DNA of 64,000 nt, taken from contig NZ_FNWS01000002.1 of NCBI RefSeq assembly GCF_900108455.1, positions 186,001-250,000 of the forward strand, in the 5' to 3' direction. The position numbers and the translations under genes were made by a program. Below are positions 36,704 to 45,711 of this stretch, piece by piece. The notes under the pieces were generated by a model. That model was not told where the DNA came from. It searched no databases and saw nothing but the letters and a program-made list of their open reading frames with translations. The first letter of the stretch is position 1, and the number at the start of each line of letters is the position of its first letter. The DNA comes from Fructobacillus pseudoficulneus (lineage in GTDB: Bacteria > Bacillota > Bacilli > Lactobacillales > Lactobacillaceae).

Positions 36704-37563
36704 TAGTTCTGTCCCTCCGTTCGGTGCTTGTTTGCTTGAAACTCTTCAAAGCGGTTTTGCTGAGGCTGTTTGCCAGCCCGATTTAACTGCTGGTTAGGAT
36801 TGGTTAAATCCGTCACCAATAATGCTGTAATATTATCCGGCGCATGACGAGCCACAGCAGCTCGAATTAAGGCCCGAATTCGCTCGGTCAGGTCTAAGAC
36901 TGAACCAAGCGGTGGCAAGTTACCTGGCCGTTTCATTCCCGGCTGCAACAAGGCAACCTGGTCATCAATGTCTAAGACTTTGGACAAACCGTCACTGGTC
37001 AAATACAACCAGTCACCCTCTTTAGGCGTAAAGGTTGTCCATTCCAAACCAACTTTCTGGTTGACGCCAAGATAACGCGTTAATGAATTTGCTTCCGGAA
37101 GGCTTTCATCATAAATCTGTCCACTATTCCGCTTTAATTCATTGCGCACCGTGTGGTCAAACGTGAGTAGCTTCGCCTTTTTATCGCGCAGCAAATACGC
37201 CCGCGAATCGCCCGCATTAGCGATCAAAATTTCGCCCGGTAAGCAAACGGCCAAGACTAAGGTTGTTGCCATCTCATGCACCACCGGATTTTTTTTGCCG
37301 GCTAACAAAATCGCATTGTTCGCCAAGTCCGCTTGGTGCACCAGCCAGTCTTTGACACTGTCTTGGTCCTTCATATCACGTTTTTCCCAGGCCTGGCCGA
37401 GCGTCTCCACCACCATCTGGCTGGCTTGCTTTGAGCCAGGGTTAGAAGCAACACCATCGGCGACGAGCACAAGTGCTTCACCGGATTGGTTATAGTAGGC
37501 GCCGACCGCGTCTTGATTGTCTGCCCTCTTTGGGCCCTTATCACTGATGTAGGCAATTGCCAT
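36703..37563 (-). CDS. stp: PP2C-family Ser/Thr phosphatase (Stp/PrpC)
   Basis: 286 residues; 240 form the PP2C domain and the last 35 are a Gln/Asn/Arg-rich tail. Metal-binding motifs: GPKRADNQDAVGAY, LVADGVASNPGSKQAS, ANAGDSRAYLL, TSDGLS and PDNITALLV. It removes phosphate from PrkC and its targets. It overlaps prkC by one base and follows rsmB by 5 bp. Length is slightly above the common 245-250 because of the tail. Confidence 0.95.
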   Translation of the reverse strand: MAIAYISDKGPKRADNQDAVGAYYNQSGEALVLVADGVASNPGSKQASQMVVETLGQAWEKRDMKDQDSVKDWLVHQADLANNAILLAGKKNPVVHEMATTLVLAVCLPGEILIANAGDSRAYLLRDKKAKLLTFDHTVRNELKRNSGQIYDESLPEANSLTRYLGVNQKVGLEWTTFTPKEGDWLYLTSDGLSKVLDIDDQVALLQPGMKRPGNLPPLGSVLDLTERIRALIRAAVARHAPDNITALLVTDLTNPNQQLNRAGKQPQQNRFEEFQANKHRTEGQN

Positions 37564-37568
37564 TGCGC

Positions 37569-38918
37569 TTAATCCTTTCTCCTTTGAAAGGTGGCGACGA
37601 AAAAGCCGTCTGTCTCGTAATCATCGGGATAGATTTTCAATACATCTTCTACCCGATTACCCTTAATATCCTTTTCAGTAGTGGTCTTAACCAGTTCAAT
37701 TGCTGGATTTTCAGCTAAGAACTTGGCCACAACTGCATCATTTTCCTGATTTAGAATGGTACATGTACTATATACCAAACGGCCGCCAACTGCCAACCGT
37801 TGGACCGCTGCATTCAAAATCGCTAACTGAAGATCGGCCAAATGCAAGACATCCGCCAATGATTTTTCATAGCGAATTTCGGGCTTGCGCCGCAGCAAAC
37901 CTAAACCAGAACACGGAGCATCAACCAAAATTCGGTCAAAGTCGTGATCAAATGCTTGTGGAATTTCACGAGCATCAAGCGCCTTGGCCTCGACCTTATC
38001 TGCCAAACCAAGCCGTTTCGTATTGGCCTTAATCAACTTTACTTTATGGTCATGAATATCAAGGGCGACTACTTTCGCATCGCCTGCTAAGTACTGCGCA
38101 ATTTGTGTGGTTTTTCCGCCTGGGGCGGCCGCTGCATCCAAGACAGAATGCACCGATTCATCCAACCCTAGTGATTCAACCGGCAGCATCGCCGATTCAT
38201 CTTGTACGGTCAACCAACCATCAAGGAAGGGCTTAGAAGAAGCCACGTGACCGCCGGTCACTACCAAAGAATCCTTGGCAACCTTGGAGTCACGAACGGT
38301 TAACCCTTCATCCTCCAGTGCTTGCCTGGCCTGGGCAACCGTGGCCCTGGTCGTGTTAACCCGCACAGATTGCGCCGGTGCCTCATTCAAAGAAGCCAAG
38401 ATTGACTTCGTTTTCTCGTCGCCAACCTGTTCTTCTAGCGTTTCCACCAGCCAAATCGGCACCGAATAAGAAATCGATAGGCGCTCAATTGGGTCCTTTA
38501 TCTTGGCCTCATCCCGAACGCCAGTCCGGTCAATTTGATGCAAGATGGCCGTGACAAATTTGGCAGCACCAGAATGGCCTAAGACCTTAGCAATCTCAAT
38601 ACTTTCGTTAAAGATGGCATGCTTGGGGATCTTGTCCAACTTGTGCCACTGGAACAAAGCGGTCAAAAGTAGCTCTTTGACCCACGGTTCCAGCTTCTTG
38701 CCTTTGACAAATGGGGCCAACCAGTACTCTAGCAGTAACCGATATTGGATTGTCCCATAGACCAAGGTGGTCAGCAGGCCCTTATCGGCAGGTTTCAACT
38801 GGTGGCTCTTAATCACTTGGTTTAATTGCAAGTTAGAATATGCCCCATTTTTAATCTTTGCTAGGGTGACAACCGCTAGCAAACGGGGATTTTGACTGTC
38901 TTTAATCTTATTAGGCAT
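37569..38918 (-). CDS. rsmB: 16S rRNA m5C967 methyltransferase RsmB
   Basis: 449 residues from the ATG at 38918 (GAGGAAG upstream, inside the end of fmt, 8-bp overlap). An N-terminal NusB-like RNA-binding domain (about 10-140) is followed by the methyltransferase domain: VLDAAAAPGGKTTQIAQYL (SAM), DAPCSGLGLLRRKPE and YSTCTILNQEND with the catalytic cysteine. The fmt-rsmB-stp-prkC order is conserved in Firmicutes. Confidence 0.96.
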   Translation of the reverse strand: MPNKIKDSQNPRLLAVVTLAKIKNGAYSNLQLNQVIKSHQLKPADKGLLTTLVYGTIQYRLLLEYWLAPFVKGKKLEPWVKELLLTALFQWHKLDKIPKHAIFNESIEIAKVLGHSGAAKFVTAILHQIDRTGVRDEAKIKDPIERLSISYSVPIWLVETLEEQVGDEKTKSILASLNEAPAQSVRVNTTRATVAQARQALEDEGLTVRDSKVAKDSLVVTGGHVASSKPFLDGWLTVQDESAMLPVESLGLDESVHSVLDAAAAPGGKTTQIAQYLAGDAKVVALDIHDHKVKLIKANTKRLGLADKVEAKALDAREIPQAFDHDFDRILVDAPCSGLGLLRRKPEIRYEKSLADVLHLADLQLAILNAAVQRLAVGGRLVYSTCTILNQENDAVVAKFLAENPAIELVKTTTEKDIKGNRVEDVLKIYPDDYETDGFFVATFQRRKD

Positions 38919-39882
38919 TAACTTCCTCGACGTTAATCCATTGGTCGCCAACCGCATACTTTTGGCCAGCACCATTCAAATAGGCCGAAACGGCCATCAC
39001 ACTTTTACCAGCCGGCTGGAGCTCATCAATTTGTAGTTGAGTTCCCTGCGCTGCGGCAACGACCAAATGCTTCTTATCCTTGACCGTAATCACACCAGGC
39101 TTGGCAGTCGTCTTTTCAGCCAGTGGCGTTGTTGCCACCAACTTAAACTTCTCCCCACCGACTAAGGCGTGGGCCGGGTGTGTTGGATAAAGGCCCCGAA
39201 TATGCCAATTCAATTGCTCGGCCGTTTCAGTGGCAAAGTTCAAATTTTGTTGGTCACGGCTAATATTAGGTGAAAAGCTGACCAAATCAGGATCTTGTGG
39301 CGTGGCAGCAACCGTTCCAGCCGCCAACTTTGGCAAATTGTTCAAAACGAGGGAAGCGGCGGCTTCACTCAATTTGGTGAACATCGTCCCAACATTATCT
39401 TGCGCTTCAATCGGCACCTTGACCACGTCAATCACATCACCGGCGTCCATTTTCTTGACCATGTACATCAACGAAACACCAGTTTCCTTGTCACCATTCA
39501 TAATGGCATAGTGGACTGGTGCCCCACCCCGATACTTTGGCAGCAAGGAAGCGTGAGCATTCACAGCGGCAACCTTAGCTGCTTCCAACAGCTTTTCAGG
39601 CAAAAATTGACCAAAGGCAGCTGTGACAATAAAGTCTGGCGCTAAGTCCAAAATTTCAGCCATTTCTGCCGAACCGCTAATTTTTTCCGGCTGCAAAACT
39701 GGCAAACCGGCCGCTAAAGCAGCCTCTTTGACCGGGCTAGCCGTTAATTTTTGCTTCCGTCCCTGGGGCCGGTCTGGCTGCGTCACCACTGCCAGAACAT
39801 CGTATGCAGCGTCCGCCACCAAAGCTTCTAACAATGGCACAGCAAATTGGGGTGTTCCCATGAAAACAACGCGATAGGTCAT
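38911..39882 (-). CDS. fmt: Methionyl-tRNA formyltransferase
   Basis: 323 residues. Formylates Met-tRNA-fMet for initiation. Signatures: VFMGTPQFAVPLLEAL at the start, AAFGQFLPEKLL, VNAHASLLPKYRGGAPVHYA with catalytic Asn/His, and a C-terminal OB-like domain from about 210. The ATG at 39882 has GAGGAAG. It is the first gene after a short gap from priA and overlaps rsmB. Confidence 0.97.
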   Translation of the reverse strand: MTYRVVFMGTPQFAVPLLEALVADAAYDVLAVVTQPDRPQGRKQKLTASPVKEAALAAGLPVLQPEKISGSAEMAEILDLAPDFIVTAAFGQFLPEKLLEAAKVAAVNAHASLLPKYRGGAPVHYAIMNGDKETGVSLMYMVKKMDAGDVIDVVKVPIEAQDNVGTMFTKLSEAAASLVLNNLPKLAAGTVAATPQDPDLVSFSPNISRDQQNLNFATETAEQLNWHIRGLYPTHPAHALVGGEKFKLVATTPLAEKTTAKPGVITVKDKKHLVVAAAQGTQLQIDELQPAGKSVMAVSAYLNGAGQKYAVGDQWINVEEVNA

Positions 39883-39939
39883 TTACTTCCTCACTTGTTC
39901 TGAAAAAATCCATTTTGCCAAAAAATGGCAATTTCTTTT

Positions 39940-39948
39940 ATTATAGCA
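39940..39948 (-). promoter_or_regulatory. Extended -10 promoter for fmt
   Basis: TGC-TATAAT on the minus strand, 57 nt before the fmt ATG; the same TGCTATAAT string as at rimM. The leader contains a small hairpin (TTGCCA/TGGCAA) before the ribosome site. Confidence 0.6.
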
Positions 39949-39986
39949 AATTCCGCTAGCAACTACCGGCAGCACCGATTGCTCAA

Positions 39987-42410
39987 CTACATAAAGGTGA
40001 CCGGGTCACGGCGGACCGCCAACTGAAAACCAGCCTCAGCATTTTGCGACCGATCCACCAAATCTCGCAGCAACGCATCCACCTCGTGCGGCTTCTTCAT
40101 CTTCAACAGCATTTGAAAGTAGTAACGGCCTTTCAGCTTGGCAATTGCCTGCGGTGATGGTCCCAACATTAAGACATCTTCGGGGAGGTGTTTTTTCAAC
40201 CACGCCCCGATTTTGGCACTTTGAACGGCCACCAAATTCTCATCTGAATGAGACGTTTGAATCTGGATAGTGTAATAATATGGCGGAAATTCACCGGCAT
40301 GGCGGATAGCCATTTCTTGCCGGTAAAAGCCCTCGTAATCATGGTGTTTAGCATAGGTTAACGCATAGTGGTCGGGATTAAAGGTCTGAATTACGACCTC
40401 CCCGTGCTGCTGTCCACGACCGGCTCGACCAGCCACCTGGGTTAACAATTCAAAGGTCTTTTCACTTGCCCGAAAATCCGGTAGGCCAAGGCCAGTATCA
40501 GCGTTCAAAACCCCAACTAAGGTGACATCCTCAAAGTCGAGTCCCTTGGCCACCATTTGCGTTCCCAAAAGAATCTGTGCCTTCTTAGCACCAAAATCAG
40601 CCAAGGCCTTGGCCATCGACCCCTTCTTCTTGGTCGTATCCTGATCCAAACGGATTACCGGATAATCTGGTAATAGTTTATTCAACTCGGCCTCGACTTT
40701 TTCCGTTCCAGTCCCATAATAGCGGATCCGTTTTGACCCACAACTGGGGCAAATTTGCGGAATGGCCGTCTGATAATCACAGTAGTGACATTTCAGAGTT
40801 TTTGTATCCATGTGCAGAGTCATCGCCAGATTACAATTGGGGTCCTTTGGCACATAGCCGCAATCACGGCACATCACAAAGGAAGAAAAGCCACGCCGGT
40901 TTAACAGCAAGACTGCCTGTTCACCACGGTCCAAATGCGCCCGCAACTTTTCCAACAATTCGCCCGAAAAGTTCGTGTCACCCTTCGTCATCACGGTTTG
41001 ACGCATATCAACAATCTCAACTGGTGGCAAAGTTGCCGCGGCGGCGGCCCGTTTGGTTAACTTTAGTAACTGATAGACACCCTTTTGTGCCCGGGCCCGA
41101 CTTTCCAGTGATGGTGTCGCCGAACCCAACACAACGGGTGCATGGTGAAAATCACCACGCCACAGGGCCACATCGCGGGCCGAATAATGTGGATTTTCAC
41201 TTTGGCTGTAAGACGTTTCGTGCTCTTCATCAACAATAATCAAACCTAATCGGTCCAGCGGTGCAAAGACTGCTGACCGGGCCCCCACAACAACTTTTAC
41301 CTCACCGGCTTGAATCCGTCGCCATTCATCATAGCGCTCACCGGCTGACAAACCGGAGTGCAAGACAGCCGTGGCATCCCCAAAGCGGTCTGCCACTCGT
41401 TTTTGCATTTGCGGCGTCAAAGCAATTTCTGGTACCAAAAACAAAACCTGTTCGCCGCGGTCAATGGCTTCCTGAGCTGCCTGCAAATAAACTTCCGTTT
41501 TGCCCGACCCGGTAATTCCTTCCAGTAAAAAGGTTTTATTCTGTTTTGCAATAATGGCTGCCGTAATGGCATCATAGGCAGCTTGTTGGCCATCATTTAA
41601 GACCTTAACCGCTTCAACCTTGCCCCGGGCCATCGCCTGTGGCCGGCGCTTAACTTCAACTTGGCGTTTGGTCAACCAACCGTTTTTCACCCCAGTATTC
41701 AAGACAGCTGCCGATAGGTCGAGTTGAGCCAGCCAGTCGCGCTTGCTAAAAGTCTGTCCGAGATGTTCCAAACAAAAATCAAGCAATCGTTTCTGACTTT
41801 TGGCAGAGGCTCGCAAATTTTCCTGTGCGGTCACCAATAATTCGCGGTTATCCGTCACTTCGTAGGCCAATTCCGTCTTAATTTGTCCCTGATTTTCAAT
41901 CACAGTTTCAATCGTTAAGGCGCCAGTGGCTGCTAATTGGCGAATCGCCCGCCATTCCTTGGCGGAAAAATCTTTCGTCTTAACCAACCGTTCCTCTTGC
42001 CCATCTAAGAAAGTCGCGCGGTCCAAATCAGTCAAGGTTGGCCCCGCTATCAAGCGCTTACGATAGGAAGCCTTCAAAGCCGTCGGTAACATCAAAGCTA
42101 AAAAGGACACTTGATATGAAAAGTTATTTTGGGCCAGCTCTTCCGACAAAGCCAACATTTCTTTGGTCAAAACTGGTTCATCATCCAAAACCGCCAAAAT
42201 ATCTTTGACCTGGTCGGCCGCTAAATCATCCGGCAGATCAACATCCCGGCCCAAAACATAGCCCAACACAGACCGGTGACCGAAGGCAACCAAGACGCGG
42301 ACACCAGGCACAACGGCTGTATCTAATTCAGTTGGCACCAAATAGGTATAGGGCCGGTTCGTTTGCTGAGTTGGCACATCAACAATCACTTGCGCATAAG
42401 TTGTTGGCAT
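39987..42410 (-). CDS. priA: Primosomal helicase PriA
   Basis: 807 residues from the ATG at 42410 (GGGAGG 9 nt upstream). Restarts stalled replication forks. Walker A GITGSGKTE, DEEH box IIVDEEHETS, GSATPSLESRA, a zinc-binding insert with CRDCGYVPKDPNC, CHYCDY and CPSCGSKRIRYYG, and helicase motifs QMVAKGLDF and QVAGRAGRG. It lies upstream of fmt, the conserved order priA-fmt-rsmB, without intact coupling (gap of 104 bp with a promoter). Confidence 0.97.
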   Translation of the reverse strand: MPTTYAQVIVDVPTQQTNRPYTYLVPTELDTAVVPGVRVLVAFGHRSVLGYVLGRDVDLPDDLAADQVKDILAVLDDEPVLTKEMLALSEELAQNNFSYQVSFLALMLPTALKASYRKRLIAGPTLTDLDRATFLDGQEERLVKTKDFSAKEWRAIRQLAATGALTIETVIENQGQIKTELAYEVTDNRELLVTAQENLRASAKSQKRLLDFCLEHLGQTFSKRDWLAQLDLSAAVLNTGVKNGWLTKRQVEVKRRPQAMARGKVEAVKVLNDGQQAAYDAITAAIIAKQNKTFLLEGITGSGKTEVYLQAAQEAIDRGEQVLFLVPEIALTPQMQKRVADRFGDATAVLHSGLSAGERYDEWRRIQAGEVKVVVGARSAVFAPLDRLGLIIVDEEHETSYSQSENPHYSARDVALWRGDFHHAPVVLGSATPSLESRARAQKGVYQLLKLTKRAAAAATLPPVEIVDMRQTVMTKGDTNFSGELLEKLRAHLDRGEQAVLLLNRRGFSSFVMCRDCGYVPKDPNCNLAMTLHMDTKTLKCHYCDYQTAIPQICPSCGSKRIRYYGTGTEKVEAELNKLLPDYPVIRLDQDTTKKKGSMAKALADFGAKKAQILLGTQMVAKGLDFEDVTLVGVLNADTGLGLPDFRASEKTFELLTQVAGRAGRGQQHGEVVIQTFNPDHYALTYAKHHDYEGFYRQEMAIRHAGEFPPYYYTIQIQTSHSDENLVAVQSAKIGAWLKKHLPEDVLMLGPSPQAIAKLKGRYYFQMLLKMKKPHEVDALLRDLVDRSQNAEAGFQLAVRRDPVTFM

Positions 42411-42473
42411 ATCGGTCACCTCCCTTCATCAAATCTTTCTCAATAGGATAAACTGCCAAGTTAAAGTTTAGAA

Positions 42474-42498
42474 TAAAAAAGTCCAACGTTGGTCGGAC
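42474..42498 (-). terminator. Terminator after nadR
   Basis: GTCCGACCAACGTTGGAC on the minus strand folds around a CCAACGTTGG palindrome and is followed by TTTTTTATTC. Confidence 0.7.
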
Positions 42499-42508
42499 CA
42501 CATTTGGC

Positions 42509-43624
42509 TTAAACCTTTGTCAGGTTAATACCAACCTTATCTTCAATAATCTCCAAAGCCTGCATGTAGCGAGCATAATAACCGGCGGGGTCATCGGCTT
42601 CCCCCACCCGGTCCAAGGCAACAGCCTTATCATAAAAACCATAATCTTTAATTACTTGCCACAAGTGCATATCAAAGATTTCACTTTCCTCGGCATCAGC
42701 ACCATTTTGTACGGCGACTGTTGGCGGAATCACCAAAATCAAATCCAGGTCTTCTTCGGCAATCGTATTTTCAAAGAGTGGCAACAGCCGGGTCAAATCT
42801 TCCTTTGGCAGCCAGGCCCTGGCCTCAGCCATCGTCACCATTGCATCCGTATCAAAGAAGGTCAAACCGTTGTTAGCCGGCGAATTAATTTCGTTTGAAT
42901 TGGCATCATACTGCCCCTGAATAATCCGCGAATAATCTTTTAGAAGCAATTCGCTATCAAATACGTTTGATTGTTCTTGGTAAGTCCGCGAGAATTCAAC
43001 CGAAAATGGTGAATTCGAAGTCCGCGCCAAACGACGAGTCAAAGTTGACTTTCCCGTTTGTGGTGCCCCAACCACCAAAATCTTCTTGGCAAAGTGGCGC
43101 CGAAAGACGCGATTAATATAGTCCCAGTTACCCAACGGGTCGTTGCGGACCGCCGTCGCCGACACCTTCAAAATCGTCCGATCCATCAAAGAAACGCGGA
43201 AACGGCCATCCTTTGGCAACATCTTTTCCAGCATTTCCTTGTAGTCAGCTTCACCGGTATAAAGCGTAATCAGTGCATCCGGATTGACAATATTTCGTTG
43301 GATAGTCTCCGTTAACCGGTCCGTCCATTCTTGCCAACCATTTGGCATTTGTGGAATATCATCCTCGTTAATGTAATCAACCTTAATGGTGTCTTCATCA
43401 TTAAAGGCTTCCCGCAAATAGCGAAAACGCTTCTCAACCGGCAAACCAATTTGGTCCCCACGGTCGCCGGTATACCCAGAAGTAATCACCACCACCCCGT
43501 CATTGAGGGCGGCTGCCTTGTAAATCTCAGCTTGATGACCAATATGCATCGGTGCTAATGTTCCAAAGAACACACCAATGCGATCACCCGTTAAGTTTGC
43601 TTTGACTAAGTTTTTCTTGACCAT
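42509..43624 (-). CDS. nadR: NadR-type NMN adenylyltransferase / nicotinamide riboside kinase
   Basis: 371 residues from the ATG at 43624 (AGGAAAAC upstream). The N-terminal nucleotidyltransferase domain has GVFFGTLAPMHIGHQAEI (the GxxxPxHxGH motif) and KVSATAVRNDP (the SxTxxR type motif). From about 190 the kinase domain has Walker A GAPQTGKSTLTRR. It would make NMN from nicotinamide riboside and then NAD. Enterobacterial NadR also has an N-terminal HTH repressor domain; that part is absent here, so this is the enzyme-only form. Alone between priA and a divergent LytTR gene. Confidence 0.9.
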   Translation of the reverse strand: MVKKNLVKANLTGDRIGVFFGTLAPMHIGHQAEIYKAAALNDGVVVITSGYTGDRGDQIGLPVEKRFRYLREAFNDEDTIKVDYINEDDIPQMPNGWQEWTDRLTETIQRNIVNPDALITLYTGEADYKEMLEKMLPKDGRFRVSLMDRTILKVSATAVRNDPLGNWDYINRVFRRHFAKKILVVGAPQTGKSTLTRRLARTSNSPFSVEFSRTYQEQSNVFDSELLLKDYSRIIQGQYDANSNEINSPANNGLTFFDTDAMVTMAEARAWLPKEDLTRLLPLFENTIAEEDLDLILVIPPTVAVQNGADAEESEIFDMHLWQVIKDYGFYDKAVALDRVGEADDPAGYYARYMQALEIIEDKVGINLTKV

Positions 43625-43694
43625 CAGTTTTCCTAACTTTTTGTATCTTTTGATCAAAGCGCTGCGACATTTCGTTCCAGCGGATATTAGTACT

Positions 43695-43703
43695 ATTATA
43701 CCA
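43695..43703 (-). promoter_or_regulatory. Extended -10 promoter for nadR
   Basis: TGG-TATAAT on the minus strand, 70 nt before the nadR ATG. The rest of this 257-bp gap holds a loose inverted repeat (GCCAGC/GCTGGC near 43710-43738) and the weak promoter region of the divergent LytTR gene. Confidence 0.55.
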
Positions 43704-43881
43704 AAGATGGCCAGCCCTTTAAAAAATGCTTTGCTGGCTGACCAAATCTACCGATAGAGTGCATTTATTATCCCGAGTTGACCACTTATGCTAGTCAGGA
43801 AACCAAATATCGGTTATCGCGAGCTTTTTTAGTTAATTTGTTTTAGAGTAAATTCATGAAAAGTAATCAAAGGAGATTCAA

Positions 43882-44328
43882 ATGAAGGTATCAGTCAACA
43901 TTAATCCAAATGCGACCAGCCCAAGCATTCTGATTACTGCTAAAAAACAAACAGCAGAAATTATTTATTTAGAGCAAAAAATTCAGTCCATCGTTGAGCA
44001 TTCAACCCTCTTCATTAAGGATAACGACGATTACCGGCAGGTGAGCCTAGACCAAATCGAACGCATCTATACCGAACAGCAAGACGTCTTTTGTCAGATT
44101 GAGGGACAACGCTATAAACTGAAAAAACGAATTTACGAATTGGCCGAATTTTTACCAGCAAAAATTTTTATTCAAATCTCGCAATCTGAACTAGTTAACC
44201 GGCATTTTATCGACCGCTTTGCCCTGAGTAAGACCGGTGCCTATCAGGTTGTTTTCAAAGATGGGCAATTCACTTTTGCCTCAAGGCGCTACATGCGAAA
44301 AATTAAGAAGGAGGATTTACACTCATGA
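43882..44328 (+). CDS. LytTR-family DNA-binding regulator
   Basis: 148 residues. The first 35 residues are a small strand-rich region with no receiver domain; residues about 45-145 are a LytTR domain (DDYRQVSLDQIERIYTEQQD, LAEFLPAKIFIQISQSELVN, RRYMRKIKK). Stand-alone LytTR proteins paired with a membrane protein are known as LytTR regulatory systems, such as HdrRM and BrsRM in streptococci, where the membrane partner holds the regulator inactive. It overlaps the next gene by 4 bp (ATGA). The ribosome site AAAGGAG lies 8 nt from the ATG. Confidence 0.88.
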   Translation: MKVSVNINPNATSPSILITAKKQTAEIIYLEQKIQSIVEHSTLFIKDNDDYRQVSLDQIERIYTEQQDVFCQIEGQRYKLKKRIYELAEFLPAKIFIQISQSELVNRHFIDRFALSKTGAYQVVFKDGQFTFASRRYMRKIKKEDLHS

Positions 44329-44768
44329 AAATCATCAAGAAAATGTTAGTTGGAGCCTCAATCGGCATCAATATTGGTCTTTTAATGGCATTATTTTTTT
44401 CCTACTTGTATGGTTCAAAAAACTTCAGCCCATCCAGCACAACCTTTACGGAACATTTTGACCGTCCCCTATCTGCCGTAAACGTTTCAATTATTCTCTG
44501 GGCGTTGATGGGCATTGTCTTTAGCCTAGGTAGTATCATCTACCAAAACGACCGCTATAGCATTACCAAGCAGTCTGTCCTCCACTTTACCGTTACCTTT
44601 ACCGGCTTCACATTCCTAGCAATTATAGCCGGCTGGTTCCCACTTTCAGTTGCCAGCCTAACCTGTTATACTCTCACCTTTATTTTGACTTACGTCATCA
44701 CGTGGTGGATTTCGATGAGCATCGCTAAGAAAACAATCAACCGTCTCAACCAAGAACTCCAAAAATAA
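44325..44768 (+). CDS. DUF3021-type membrane partner of the LytTR regulator
   Basis: 147 residues with four membrane segments (about 8-28, 51-74, 84-106, 112-132) and a short basic C-terminal tail, the DUF3021 layout. In comparable pairs the membrane protein inhibits the LytTR protein. The signal it senses is unknown. Start codon overlaps the end of the regulator gene; GGAGG ribosome site inside it. Ends at a strong terminator. Confidence 0.8.
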   Translation: MKIIKKMLVGASIGINIGLLMALFFSYLYGSKNFSPSSTTFTEHFDRPLSAVNVSIILWALMGIVFSLGSIIYQNDRYSITKQSVLHFTVTFTGFTFLAIIAGWFPLSVASLTCYTLTFILTYVITWWISMSIAKKTINRLNQELQK

Positions 44769-44794
44769 AAAGAACACCCGCGGGTGTTCTTTTT
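44767..44794. terminator. Bidirectional terminator after the LytTR pair
   Basis: Perfect 14-bp palindrome arms AAAAAGAACACCCG/CGGGTGTTCTTTTT, between convergent genes. Confidence 0.9.
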
Positions 44795-45014
44795 ACTTTT
44801 TGCGATTAATAAACCTGGTCCACAGCCAGCTCAATAACATTAAAACGGCAAAGCCGACAATGTTCCAGAGACTACTTTTCAGATTCATCAGCAAATTTTG
44901 CCCACCACCAAAAGCTTGCAGTAACAGCAAATAAATCAAGTTAATCAAGACCACAATCACAATCGAAAAAGTCCTTGGATAAAGTGCGGCCCAACGATAA
45001 ATGTTATTCCTCAT
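44793..45014 (-). CDS. Small membrane protein of unknown function
   Basis: 73 residues, not recognised. Two hydrophobic segments (about 15-36 and 49-66) joined by GGGQNLLMNLKSSLWN, with basic ends (MRNNIYRW and RFINRKK), suggesting both ends in the cytoplasm. A strong GGAGGGGG ribosome site 7 nt before the ATG supports it as a real gene. It lies between the LytTR pair (convergent) and pdxT. Confidence 0.7.
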   Translation of the reverse strand: MRNNIYRWAALYPRTFSIVIVVLINLIYLLLLQAFGGGQNLLMNLKSSLWNIVGFAVLMLLSWLWTRFINRKK

Positions 45015-45108
45015 TTGAATTCCCCCTCCCGCAAAGTTTTTTCCGAACAGTATATTCGACTGGCTCTTGCCATTATTTTAAAAACTCACTTGGGGACAGC
45101 GTAACACA

Positions 45109-45140
45109 AAAAAAGAAGAATCGTTTGATTCTTCTTTTTT
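45109..45140 (-). terminator. Terminator after pdxT
   Basis: Perfect 14-bp stem AAAAAAGAAGAATC/GATTCTTCTTTTTT with a 4-nt loop. Confidence 0.9.
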
Positions 45141-45142
45141 AA

Positions 45143-45700
45143 TCAATTTGCTGCTGTCACCATTTGTATAAATAACTCATGCAACCGAGTATCGACAGAC
45201 AACTCCGGGTGGAAGGCCGTTGCTAAAATATGATTGTGCTGAACCGCAATAATGCGATCATCATCAATCTTGGCCAAGACCTGGACATCCTTACCAACGC
45301 TTTTCAAATACGGTGCCCGAATAAATACGCCCGGAAATGGTTTGTTAAAGCCCGCAACCGTTACATCTTCCTGGAAACTATCCTTTTGCCGGCCAAAGCC
45401 ATTTCGCTCGACTTCACCGTCAAAGCCAGCTAAGGCATCAGGCCGGGCTAGGAGAACTAAGCCGGCACAAGTCCCAAAAACCGGTAGTCCTGCCGCCACT
45501 TTGTCCCTCAGGGCCGGCAACATTTCAAACTTCTGCAAAAGGTTCATAATGGCTGTACTTTCCCCACCAGGAATAATCAAGCCATCAATTCCGTCTAAAT
45601 CAGCAACCGTCAAAACTTTTTTGCCAATTACCCCACATTGGGCCAACATCTGCAAATGTTCGTCAACCGCACCCTGTAAATCTAATACACCAATTTTCAT
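45143..45700 (-). CDS. pdxT: Pyridoxal 5'-phosphate synthase glutaminase PdxT
   Basis: 185 residues. Supplies ammonia from glutamine to PdxS. Class I glutamine amidotransferase triad: FGTCAGLVLLA with Cys near 78, and HPELS near 168. GGESTAIMNLLQKF is the oxyanion region. It starts 11 bp after pdxS. Confidence 0.97.
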   Translation of the reverse strand: MKIGVLDLQGAVDEHLQMLAQCGVIGKKVLTVADLDGIDGLIIPGGESTAIMNLLQKFEMLPALRDKVAAGLPVFGTCAGLVLLARPDALAGFDGEVERNGFGRQKDSFQEDVTVAGFNKPFPGVFIRAPYLKSVGKDVQVLAKIDDDRIIAVQHNHILATAFHPELSVDTRLHELFIQMVTAAN

Positions 45701-45711
45701 GCCTAACCCCC

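Noticed and set aside
40733-41239. 168-codon plus-strand frame inside priA
   Set aside because: Antisense to conserved PriA zinc-domain and helicase motifs, with no start signals.
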